From contig CANNZV010001033.1 in the NCBI GenBank assembly GCA_947561585.1, forward strand, positions 1 to 64,000: a stretch of 64,000 nucleotides of DNA, read 5' to 3'. The DNA comes from Caprella mutica (taxonomy: Eukaryota; Arthropoda; Malacostraca; Amphipoda; Caprellidae). Every line of letters begins with the position of its first letter. Positions within the stretch are counted from its first letter, which is position 1. Shown here piece after piece: positions 11,442-22,139 of the stretch. A program made the position numbers and the translations under genes. A model generated the notes under the pieces. The model was not told the DNA's origin, made no database searches, and saw nothing but the letters and a program-made list of their open reading frames with translations.

Positions 11442-11514
11442 GCTCTCATAGTGTAGTGGTTATCACGTCTGCTTTACACGCAGAAGGTCCCAGGTTCGAG
11501 CCCTGGTGGGAGCA
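11442..11514 (+). tRNA. tRNA-Val (anticodon UAC), copy 3
   Basis: Same 73-nt sequence as the other two copies, anticodon TAC in loop TTTACAC. The 3' flank is shared with copy 2; the 5' flank is the dispersed repeat at 11030-11440. Confidence 0.95.
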
Positions 11515-11689
11515 ACTTTTGGATAGTTATTTCCACTAAAATTGGGAATGATACATACCTACGCACAATAGTAGGTTTTTTTATACTAATTTGTTTAATT
11601 TAGAAAACGAAATTTATTTTTTACAATTATAAAAAAAAAGTTACTTAGGTAAAGCTATCCTGTTTATATCGTTTTCGACTGTAACTTTA

Positions 11690-13324
11690 GTGTCATCTGC
11701 TTGCCTGATTCGATATAGGATATCAACAGGAGAATATGAATGGAAAGGAGATAAATAGATTTATTGAGGAGACGGGCTTGCTGTTGATGAATATAGATGA
11801 GAAGTGCAATGGAGTATACACAATTACACATGGGAGCGAGGAGAGAGCAAGAGTGTGATAGACCTGGTGATGGTAAATGAGATGGCATACCGTCACCATA
11901 CGGTAAGGTGAAGAAAGTGGAAATAGATAGTAACAGAGATGTGATAGATGTATCAGACCACTGCCTGATTGAGGTGGTAATGGATATGGAAAAAGATGGA
12001 GGGAAGAAGAACTCAGGGTGGAAGGAGGTAACATACTATAGCACAAAAGAAGAAAAAATGAGAAGATATGTGAAGAGAATGGAGGAGATGCATGATAATA
12101 CGGTGGAGGATGTGTGGAATGTGAAACCGAAAGTAGAATATGAAGAAACACTCAGGAAAGCTAGGGAGAGGGAAGCTAATCCGGAGGAGATGTGGCTACC
12201 CAGACTGGTAAACCCCTACTGGAATGTGAAAGTAATGGAGATGGTGATAGAGAGGGAAGATGTGAGGAAGGCATTGGGAAACATAAAGAACAGGAAGGCT
12301 GGAGGATGCGATGATCAGAAACCAGAGATGTACATACAAGGTACTGCAGGGGAGTGAAATATGTGTGGATGCATTGAGAAGAGGACTGGAAGGAGTGATA
12401 GGTGAAGGAGGAGAGTCAGAAGGGTGGAAAGAGTCAAAGACAGTCATGATACCAAAGGTGAGGAGGCCAAAAGTGTCAGAGCTAATACCCATAGATCTGC
12501 CAGATGTGTCGTACAAGCTGTTGATGAGGATAGTGAAGGAGAAGGTGGAGCGGCATGTGAAGGAGAACGGAATGAGGTGCGAGGAGCAAGCAGGATTCAT
12601 GAAGGGGGGAGAGATTCTCGACAACTTGGTGATCCTGCAAGAATGTGTGAGGCGGTGTTGAGGAAATCAGGAGAAGAGCAGGAGGCATACGGATGTGTGG
12701 AAGGAAGATAAATAGCCTGTTCTTTGCAGATGATGGTTTGTTGTTGGCTGGAGGAGTGGAAGAAGCAAGAGAAACGATAAGAATTATGAAGGAGGCTGCA
12801 GGCGAGTTTGGGCTGGAGGTGAATTCTGGAAAAAGCAAATGTTTGATGTATATATAATGTTGGAGATGGAATTGATGAGATAGAGGGAATTCAAGTGGTG
12901 AAGGAGATAAAGTATTTGGGGGTGATGGTGGGAGACAGACCTGGATTGTACGAGGGTCAGCGGTATGAAGATGATAGAGCAGGCTAGAAGGTTGAGCAAC
13001 ATGACTTGAAAACAAAAGAGCTGCCACAAAGTGAAGATGGGCAAGACTTACTGGAAGTCAGTGGTGCTGCCCAGTGTCTTGTTTGGAATGGAGGTGGTGG
13101 ATTTGAGGGGGGGGACTTTGGGAAGCTACAGAGAAAAGAAAATGGACATAAATAAAAAATAAAAACTATGAGACGGATATTGGGTGCACCTAGATATGCA
13201 ACCATTGCTGGAATGAGAGGTGAAATACGGATAAGAACGATGAAGAGTAGTGTGGTGAGAGGGAGGCTACGTATAGTACTTGAGGAGAAAGATGCAGGGA
13301 GGGAGTGAATTGGTGAAGAGGAGG
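11690..13324 (+). pseudogene. LINE-B, 5' part: decayed endonuclease-reverse transcriptase
   Basis: Plus-strand frames carry the end of an AP-type endonuclease (NGVYT, then DVIDVSDHCLIEV with the SDH motif), a spacer, early RT motifs (GWKESKTVMIPK, EEQAGFM), motif C as NSLFFADDGLLLAGG and the thumb region with VKEIKYLGVMVG and RRILGAPRYATIAGMRGE. Open frames at 11908-12357 and 12311-12661 are two pieces of this protein in different frames, and stops follow. The element is interrupted at 13324 by LINE-C and resumes at 17564. It is strongly purine-rich on the coding strand. A dead copy. Confidence 0.75.
13308..13324 (+). repeat. Target-site duplication of LINE-C, left copy
   Basis: AATTGGTGAAGAGGAGG, repeated exactly at 17547-17563. 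The 17-bp length is typical of non-LTR target-primed insertion. Confidence 0.85.
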
Positions 13325-16300
13325 CCTGGCACGGTGGGGCGCATTCAAGGAGGCGCCAGGGGAAAGCGCACGGTCTGCCAGTGGCGCCAAAGAACCCACC
13401 AGGTACCGGAGGGCTCTGTGGGGTTCAACCGCAAGGAAGAGTCCCCAACATCCCCCGAATACAACAGAGTGGAACGGGGTTGGCCACCCCGAACACCTCT
13501 CAAAACAAAATATCGGCGAAGTCACTTTCGGTGCCCGAACTTTGACGGATCAAGCGGTGTGTGGCTTGAGGCAGAGGACGGCAGAAGTGAAGAGGCAGCT
13601 GTGCACTATTCACCCGAATCCTGGTCCGGTGAGGCAGGGGGAAGATGGGGGGTTGTTAAGGGTGGGGATCGGGGGGAGAAGAAGGAGGGGAGTGAGACGT
13701 ATAGGTAGTGGGAGAGAGAGACGTAGGTTGAGAGAGGAGCGGCGGGGGGTGATAAATGCTGGGGAAGGTGGTAGAACTAGGAGGGGAAATAGAGGTAGGG
13801 GGGAAAATAATAGAAGGGAAAAAAGATTAGGTAGACATAGGAAAAAAAGGGAAAGAAAGATTAGGAAACAGTTAGGGAGGAGAAGGGTAGACAGTAGGAG
13901 ATGCAGGAGGGAAGGCATTAGGGAAATAGTAACTTGGAATGTGCAGAGGCTATCCTTGAGGGAGAACAATAGGAGGAGATTGCGAAGGGTGGCGGAGCAT
14001 ATAGAAGGGAAGGGATGGGAGATAGTATTGATGACGGAGGTGAGTGCAGATGGGGAAGGGATTATCTGGTTAGGAGAGGAGGAGAGGAGAATGGTGGTGA
14101 TCCATTCGAGGAAGGCAGCGGTGGTATTGAGAGGGGAGGCGATGGAGAAATGGGTAGAGGAGGGACAGCAAAGATGGCTTAGGGACAGAGTAGTTACGGT
14201 GGTGGTAGGGGGAATGAGGCTGCTATCCGCATACCAGTCATTATGGGGATCAAATGATGTAGAAATGGAAACGTATAGGAGGGATGTAGAGGAACAAGTA
14301 GCTATGCAGGGGAGGGATAGGTAACATAGGTTGATAATAGGAGTGGACTTTAATGCTAACGTAGGCAGGGGTTTTACTAGACAGGGGGTATGTGGTAAGT
14401 ATGGAGTAGGTAGAGTAAGTGAAGCAGGCAGGGATTTTATAGAATGGTGTGAGGTGAATGATTTGAGTTATGTGAATAGTTTTATGAAGCATGGTAGAAT
14501 GGGTACATGGTTTCATATGAGGTATGGCAGATGGTATGAATTGGATGGTTTTGTGGTTAGGAAGAATGAAAGGGTACGAATGGTGAAGCGAATGAAGACT
14601 GAATGCAGTGAGGGGCTCTCGGACCACAAAGCTAAGATAATGGAGGTGAAGGTAAAGAGCAGAACGTGGAGGAGAATAGGGAGGACAGAGATCCGACCTC
14701 CAAGGATAAAATGGGAGGTGTTGAAGGAAGTAGATAAGATGGAGGAGTATAAGGAGAAGACCAGAGTGAAGATGGAGGAGTGTGGTCCGAGAGAGGATGA
14801 TAGTTGGACTGAATGGGATGTTTTGACTGGTGTGATGGTAGAGGCAGCGAAAGAAGTGTGCTGTGAGATGGGGAAGGCTGTGGCCAACCCCTGGACAATA
14901 GGACACGAGGAAAAGCTGAGAAGGATGAAGAGTAGGATCAGAGAGACTGTGGAAGCTAGGGTGGTGGCAGTTGAAAGGTTAGAAGCGAGGAGAAGGCTTA
15001 GGAGGAGAGTGAATGAGAGAGGTGCATTAGAGAGAGCGGAAGAGAATGTAAGGGTAGCGAGAGAGAGTGTGAAAGCAGTTAGGAGGACTGAGAAGCTTGA
15101 ATGGAGACGGTTAGAGAGAGAATGGTGGAATGAAAAGATGAATGAGTGTGCGGGAGCGTGTAGTAGTGGTAAGATAGTAATAATGTATAAAGTGTTGCGT
15201 GAATTAGGTATGAGAGGTAGTAAGAAAGCACCTGCGAGTGGGAATGTGACTGTGAATGAATTTAAGGACCATTTTGAGAGTGTGACTGCAGAAAGGTTTG
15301 AGGTGGAACCTGGTATGATAGCAGCGGCAGTGGAAGGTGCGAATGACTTGAGGATGGATGCGGATGCGATAGAAGCGAATGAGTTTATGAATGAGACGCC
15401 TGAACGTGAAGAGATTGAGAGTGCTATGAAAGAAGTGAATGAATCAGCGCCTGGTGCGGATGGAGTGAGGATAGGGTATGTAAGGATGGCATGCGAGGAA
15501 GTGAAAGAGAGAGTGATTGAGATGGTGAAAGGGATGTTTGATAGTAGAGCAGATAGGTGGGATGAATCGTTGAAAGTGGGTGTGATGGTGCCATTGTTTA
15601 AGAAAGGTGATAGGAATGACAGGAATAATTATATGGGGTTGTGTTTGCTTGCGATGGGGAGTAGAGTGCTAGCGAGAGTGATTGCGAAGCGTTTGAGTTG
15701 GTGGGCGGAGCGAATGGGTGTGTTGGATGAGAATCAGTTGGATTTTAGGAAGGGTAGGAGTACAGCGGATGCGGCGCTAATGATGGTGAGAATGAATGAG
15801 GATGTTGTGGATTATGAGAAACGAATGGGTGTGCATGGAGGTGAAGTGAATGGGAATGAAAGACCGGTGGCGCGATTGTTGGACCTGCGAAAGGCATATC
15901 CTAGAGTAAGCAAGCCCGCGCTGTGGCAGCTACTCGAAAGATATGGTATGAATGGGAAGTGTATGGATACGATTGTGGATTTGCATGAGACGACTGTGTA
16001 TAGAGTGAAAGGTAAGGAAGGGATGAGTGAGTCGTGGGTGCCTGAGAGAGGATTGCGTGAGGGCTGCGCCACATCACCGATCCTTTTCAATATTTTTCAT
16101 CAGGCGGTGATGCGGCAGGCCGAGAATGAAAGAGGTGTGAATGCTGGTGTGGTATGGAAGTGGATGCCTGGTGGGTCGTTTGCGGGTGAAAGGAACTGGG
16201 AGCGAATGAATAGCGAGGCGAAAGAGGTGGGAGTGAGGAGTGTGCTGTTTGCGGATGATACGACGATTGTGGGTGTGAAAGAAGAGATGAATGACGGTGT

Positions 16301-17546
16301 GGATGTTGTGAAAGAGGTAATGAGTAGATGGGAAGAGCGGAACAATGAGGATAAGGAGGAGGAGCTTGAGTTTGGTATGGAAGAGGCGAATGAGATTAGA
16401 ATGTTAGGCAGTTGGATAGGTGCGGAGGCGGATGTGAAGAATAGGATTAAGAGAGCGAATGGTGTATGGTGGAGAGTGAAAGGGCAACTGAAAGGGTCGC
16501 GAATGACGAAGAGATGGCAAGCGAGAGTGATTGAGATGTGTGTTGAGAGTGCGATGTTGTTTGATTGTCAGGTACGAACGTGGTATAAAAGGGATGTGAA
16601 TCGGCTGCAAAAGTGGATGGATAAATGCTATAGGTATGTGTGGAATGATAGGGGAGGCCAATCTTTGAGACGTATGGAAGAAATGCATGTGAATATGACT
16701 GATGTGAAAGCTAGGTTAGGTGTGAAATCGGTGGCATGGAAGATTGAGAAGAGAGTGCTTGAGAGAGTGGGTTATGTGATGCGAATGGGCAATGAAAGGC
16801 AGGTGAAAGCGGTGGTGCTAGGATGGTATGAGAAATTAGAAGAGGTGAGAAAGGTGCCTGGGAAGAAGAGAAAGACTGTGTTGTATTGGAAGAGGTTATT
16901 GAGAGAGGCGGCGATTGATTGGACGGATGTGGAGAGATTGTGCGGCGATAGAGAGGTATGGAAGGATGCGGTGAATGAGAGAATGGACCATCTGGATGTA
17001 TGGGAGAGACAGCGTGGGCATGAGTATGTATGGGGGGTGAATGAGTTAGCTTTAAGTAGGAATATAGGTAGGGGGGTAATAGATTTAACATGTAGGTATG
17101 AGGGATGTGGGAAGGTATGTAAGTCGAAGGGGGGATTAACGGTACACCAGAAGCGGATGCATAGGGCAGCGGAGGGAAGGGTGACGTTTGTATGTGGGAG
17201 GTGCGGGGTAGTATTGCAGACGGAGGGAGCTAGGAAAAATTATGAGGTTAGTTGTACGGGGGGCGCTGGTAGAGGTTTAGGTAGGAGGGAATGTGGGGGT
17301 TGTGGGGTGGAGGTATCTAGGAGTAATTACGCTAGGCATGTTAGGGGATGTAGGGGTGTGGGTGAGGGTGGGAGGATAGTGGGAGCGGGTGCGGCAGCTG
17401 GAACCAGGGGGAGGGTGGCGGTGTGCAGAGTCTGTGAGCGGACGCTGTCTTATGCCAACATGGCCAGGCACCAGGAGAGATGTCGGGTTTGGGACCCGGG
17501 AGGGGAGCCAGACCCCGTTGGGGATGTCGGCTAAATTGGAATTTGA
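13325..17546 (+). mobile_element. LINE-C: near-intact non-LTR retrotransposon nested in LINE-B
   Basis: A 4.2-kb element bounded by a 17-bp target duplication. About 215 bp of GC-rich 5' leader (starts CCTGGCACGG) precede a single long frame (13542-17534, one in-frame stop). The 3' untranslated part is only about 12 bases and ends ATTGGAATTTGA, with no poly(A) or simple-repeat tail. Base composition contrasts with the AT-rich host: it is much more G-rich and extremely purine-rich on the coding strand. The single stop and otherwise open 1300-codon frame suggest recent insertion. Confidence 0.85.
13542..17534 (+). pseudogene. LINE-C ORF: endonuclease - reverse transcriptase - C-terminal zinc fingers, one in-frame stop
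   Basis: One frame of about 1330 codons, broken only by TAA at 14322-14324. No ATG suits the start; the frame is open from about 13533. In order: a segment ending in CTIHPNPGP (13602-13628), which resembles a 2A-type motif; a basic Arg/Lys-rich linker; an AP-type endonuclease (TWNVQ, LMTEV, then after the stop IIGVDFNANVG and SDHKAKI); reverse transcriptase with SAPGADGV, LFKKGDRNDRNNY, ARLLDLRKAYPRV (motif A), GLREGCATSPILF (motif B) and VLFADDTTIVG (motif C); a thumb region; then four Cys/His fingers (a C2H2 at 17093-17160, then three C2HC-like ending QERC). The stop lies between endonuclease motifs, so the full protein cannot be made without readthrough. The second half is open on its own for 1067 codons from 14331. 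Confidence 0.85.
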
Positions 17547-17563
17547 AATTGGTGAAGAGGAGG
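17547..17563 (+). repeat. Target-site duplication of LINE-C, right copy
   Basis: Exact repeat of 13308-13324; after it the LINE-B frame resumes. Confidence 0.85.
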
Positions 17564-17830
17564 ATTGGAGAGATTAGAGTGAGTCAAGCAGAATGGTGGA
17601 AGAAAACAGAAAAATATCTGGAGTTGGCACATATTGCGGTGGATGAGATGATGACAATGAGCGGAGGAGAATTGAAAAGAAGAGTCGCAGAGAGAGTGGA
17701 AATGGAGTGGAGGGCGGAGATGGAGGAGAGGAGCACGCTGTGGCTATACCGAAGATGCAAGACTGAGATGAGCGTGGGGGATTATGAGGTTTCAAGGAGA
17801 GGCCCAGTAAACAATGCGTCATGGAAATGA
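17564..17830 (+). pseudogene. LINE-B, 3' part
   Basis: Continues the frame that ends ELVKRR before the LINE-C insertion: IGEIRVSQAEWWKKTEKYL and on to a stop at about 17830. Same purine-rich composition as 11690-13324. I recognise no C-terminal motif. Confidence 0.6.
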
Positions 17831-18139
17831 CATCATCTGGATACAAGGCTTTTCTCGAAATGAATTATAAAATAGAGCTAGAATCCGCTATCTGACATCG
17901 TTTGGCTTCGATTCGAAGATGCCGTGCACCACTAGACGACATCGACAATACGTGTATTTCGAGATGAAAAGTCACAAATTATGCGTCGAATAGACGTTGA
18001 AGGTCCTCTCCGGGCCCCGGGAAAAAAATGAGTTTATAACATAATATTATAGAACTAAGGTATACGATCATTATTCTGCAAACCGCATACAATTCGGTTC
18101 AGTATATATTTTATAATTTGTTTTTAAAGTTTTTAATAC
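17831..18139. other. Non-coding spacer after LINE-B
   Basis: Contains several TCGAA/GACATCG-type words and a GC-rich spot GGTCCTCTCCGGGCCCCGGG near 18001-18020. Nothing coding. Confidence 0.4.
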
Positions 18140-18600
18140 TTTGTGAGCAACAATTGAGCGAATCACTAATCTGATGAAGAAGATTGTACACTCTTTGTTT
18201 TGATTACAAATTTGAATTTTACAAACAAAACATGCGTTTTCGGCCTTTATTTTAGATATTAAGTGTTTCCGAAAGTATATAAACGTTTCTATTAAATTAT
18301 AAGTTCATTCAATTTTATACCTTTACACGAATATTGAATGGATTTATTAAACCTAATACCTAGTTGGCAATCAAAACAAATGATGTACATTCATTTTCTT
18401 CAGCTTGAAAATTTCTTAAATTAGTAAGTCGGAAGTAAAATAGGTTTCGTAGAGTTTTGATTATAAAAATCTTTTAAAGCATATAAAATTAAAAATATGC
18501 TACCAAATTCGATGCGGTTTGCAGCAAAATGATAAGAAACATTAGCCTCGTTGAATAAGGCAATAAAAATATTTGCCTGGAGGGGACCTTTAATAAAAAG
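18140..18600. repeat. Dispersed repeat shared with 11030-11440
   Basis: Second copy of the block described at 11030-11440, with an extra piece at about 18447-18510. Confidence 0.65.
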
Positions 18601-18632
18601 AAGCAAATCTTTGCTACAATATTAATTATTAT

Positions 18633-20869
18633 CCCAGCAAACATGAACGTATCTATTCGATGTCTAAACGACTCTGTATAACCTCTCTTCCGACATCGAA
18701 TACCAGTAACAAATTAGACATGGTGACATCAAGTAGACATCAATCCGATATCCGTTTGCACCGCTAAACCGCATCATATCAAGTATATTTAGCATCGGAG
18801 CGATACCGTTATAACAGTGTTGAATAGAAAGATAAATTACGACATCCAACATACATACAGACGCCTAATTATATATCTAATATGCTTCGAAACGATATCC
18901 ACTTGCATCCAATAAATAAATAAATTAAAATTGAAAACTCTTACTTCATTGATATAACGTACTGTACATTTAGATGCATATCAATTTGAATTTCGTTACA
19001 TATAGTTATGTGTAAATTAAATGGGAAGAAATGAAGAGATGAGTCCTGGTATCGATCGTGGGACTCTCCGACTTCGTGCCTGTAACTCTGTCACATTGCC
19101 ACCGTGAATGCAATACAAATAGTAAAGAGTTGGTTAAATTTTTATATAATTGTAACTCCTTAAAATTTTCGTTCCTTCTGAGTTCAAATTAAAGAAAATG
19201 TCTTGAGGCCACGACTTAGAAGAAATTAATATATAATTAGATTTTTATAATTATTGTGTTTCATTGAACAAACAGGAATTTTGTGCTCTGTGAAATATTT
19301 TTAGCAGTAAGGTATATGTTCCAAGTTATTAATAGGGTCTATATTTTCGAACACGTGATAAAGGAAAATATAATAATTATTATTTAACTACTATTTAATT
19401 CGTAACATAATAACTGAAGGTATGATACCAATTGAAATAAAAGTTAAATAATGATTAAATATAGATTTATTGAGTCCGATTACCACTTTAAGTTTAATTA
19501 TCTATAATGTGAATCACTGAATTTTAATCGTCTCATTTGCACAGCTTTTGGCACTAGGTGAAAGCTCAAGTTATCAGATATGGGGTTCCGCATTTTACGT
19601 AGAAAAATTATTTAGAAATTGATTTTTATTTCTAAACTTGTATTTTACGTACTGGTATCATGGATACCAATTTAAGTAAGAATTAAATAATGATAATTAT
19701 TATATTTATTTCTTATGTATCCGAAAATGTGGAAACATCCGATAACACTGAATCTACTCTAAAATGGAACATGTTAAATAGCCCATCAACTTTCAATTAT
19801 TTACGTTAAGTAGAGGATTAACGTCTGCTTCGGAACGAAAGTCCATGTCGCTGACGTCAAAAGGAAATGAAATACAAGGTACTGGAAGAAGCAGTCAGAA
19901 AGGAAAGTGGCTCCATGGACAAAGTTACGACGCTAATGGATGCTGAAAAGCTACTCCGTGAATGCTGTCACTTACCGAGGAATGTGACAAAAATGGTCAC
20001 AAGCACCGGTGGCTGCACTCAAGGATGGAAGAGGGAAATGAAGAGGTGATAGTAAATGAAGCCTACGAGCCTACCTAACACAAAATCTAAGACCTCGTAA
20101 TTGTAGAGCATAATCCTAGCGCTATCCTCTAAAATTGCATGGAGATTTAAAACATGACAAGAATAAAATAAACGACACGTGATCCAAATTACAACAGTTT
20201 GGGACCCAAGGCACGCCACCCCTTCTCTTCCATTCACCAAATACAGCTTCAGGAACCCCTCGGTGCTTATTTACAATAAGCAGTTTAGAATAGATTCATA
20301 ACAATAAATGCACTGACCATCGAAAAATCACTTGATTGATTACCCATCTCATTTTCACAGTACTTGAGGAACCCTGTTCAACAACCAATGTTCCAGTATC
20401 GCTTACTTTACGTTGATCCAGTGTACAATAGCACTAGTGTGCCAATATCCCATCGTACCTTTTCAACTGTCGTTTATAGGGAGAATTACGTACGTTATAT
20501 AGAAAGGTATAATCCAATTGAATAGAAATAATTCCTACATTTCTATAAATATTAGAAAAAAGGGAGATAAGAGAATGAATTTCCAAATTCGAAACGATTC
20601 TTTTAAAACTGCGTATCTGTTTTCGTACTTCTGGTCGAAGTATAGATTCAGATATCGTTTGGAAACAGACATGCCGACGTCAAGATGATGATGTTAAATC
20701 CATGTATCAGTTTTCGTGTTTCTATCCGAAGTGTAAATTCAGATATCATTTAGAAACAGACATTCCGATATCTACTATGAATCGAAATGGTTGCTAAGTC
20801 GATACCCACCGTTAGCGCTACGAATTCGACAGCAAACGGCATCGAATCGACATTCATATGTTTGTTGGG
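18633..20869. mobile_element. TIR element, CCCAGCAAACAT ends
   Basis: Left end CCCAGCAAACATGAACGT and right end ACATTCATATGTTTGTTGGG are inverted. Both subterminal regions carry repeated words such as GACATC, GATATC and CGTTTGGAAACAGACAT, arranged inverted between the two sides. The interior (about 18900-20620) holds no transposase; a 60-codon frame at 19867-20049 and a shared dispersed repeat at 19262-19395 are inside. Superfamily not identified. Confidence 0.55.
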
Positions 20870-22139
20870 ATAGGATGATACTCAAATACAGGATACCACC
20901 TATAATTGTGTATTATCCTATAATGGAGTATTATATATGAAAATGTAAATCAGGAAGGCAAAGATTTACTATATCAGATTAGGTTCTCAATAAATCGGAT
21001 ATATTAATTGAGTATAAACTGTGTTTTCTTTATTGAGGTTTAAATGACGTGTATTTTTGTTGATGATTTAAATTTAGGCATAAATGACTACTACCATGAT
21101 ATTATATATTAATTTTTGTACAATAATGAGTTGCTATATTCATTTCCCACAACATTAACCAAATATTTGTTTAATTATCTCAATTTTGCATAAAATATTA
21201 GTGCACATCCATATAATAATTTTACCATAGTTATCCCTCAATGACAAAAATTCTATATGAATTTAATCACAGAAAACTCTCACTGCACACGAATTATGAA
21301 GTGGCTCTGAGTTATGAAGAAACCATTACTTCATAACTCAGGAGTTTCACTGTAATTATTTATGTCAGACCACATATTTGAATATGGAAACAAGAAAAAT
21401 CGTAAAGCATCAATTAATTTATATAATTTTTATGACTTTATCAGATTACCTATTCGAGTAGACTGGTAGGAACGAAACAGAAAAATACAAGGAAATTGAA
21501 AAACAGAAAATGACTGGACAATGGGAGTGTGCCTAAGCAAGTATTTGTTTACTTCCGAGCTTTATAATTAATAAAATTCGAATTTAGGGACATTTAAAAA
21601 AAATAAGATATGTTGGTTGCCGATGGCGATGGGTTGGATCATTTTCTGCTCTGATTTAAATTTTAAATTTAATGTTTTTTTGACATGTTATTAAATACTT
21701 CATGTATTTAAATCTACTCTGTGTTACAAACTGACTTTGCAGATAGTATTTTTTCAGCTTCTAGTTACTTTTACCTAGTAGGCTAGTACTAGTAGCGTCG
21801 GCAGACCAGGTGGCTTTGCGCATTTTCCGCATACTTTGATTTTACGAAAAAACTGAAGAAGTCAGCAATATGATTTTTTGTGTGCAGATAGATGAAGGGT
21901 AGACCTAGGTGCACACCAAGTTTCAACTCTTTAAGTTAAATAGAATAAAAGTTATCATCGAAAAACTGTACGCAAAGATCGTGGGGGAAAACCGGGTGAA
22001 TTTTGCGCACTTACCGGGTCACGGTCCGGGTGTACTTGCGCACCGCCCAAGTACACCCAATGTGAAACTGCGCAGTGCGCAAGTTCACCCTATGTAAAAA
22101 CTGTGCATACCTAGACCATGTAATGATGTATAAGATAAT
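20870..22139. other. Spacer with a partial MITE family B arm
   Basis: About 21240-21358 ends ACTTCATAACTCAGGAGTTTCACTGTA, preceded by GGCTCTGAGTTATGAAG; these are the arm words of MITE family B (compare 31869-32103). Near 21990-22100 is a CG-richer patch with GTGCGCAAGTTCACCC words. No gene recognised. Confidence 0.4.

Noticed and set aside
13610..17471. Minus-strand frames of 60-218 codons across LINE-B and LINE-C
   Set aside because: Antisense shadows: the purine-rich coding strand leaves its complement poor in stop codons; the products are Ser/Pro/Leu-rich with no domain.
19867..20049. 60-codon frame inside the 18633-20869 element
   Set aside because: Short, no recognisable domain, no sign of splicing partners.
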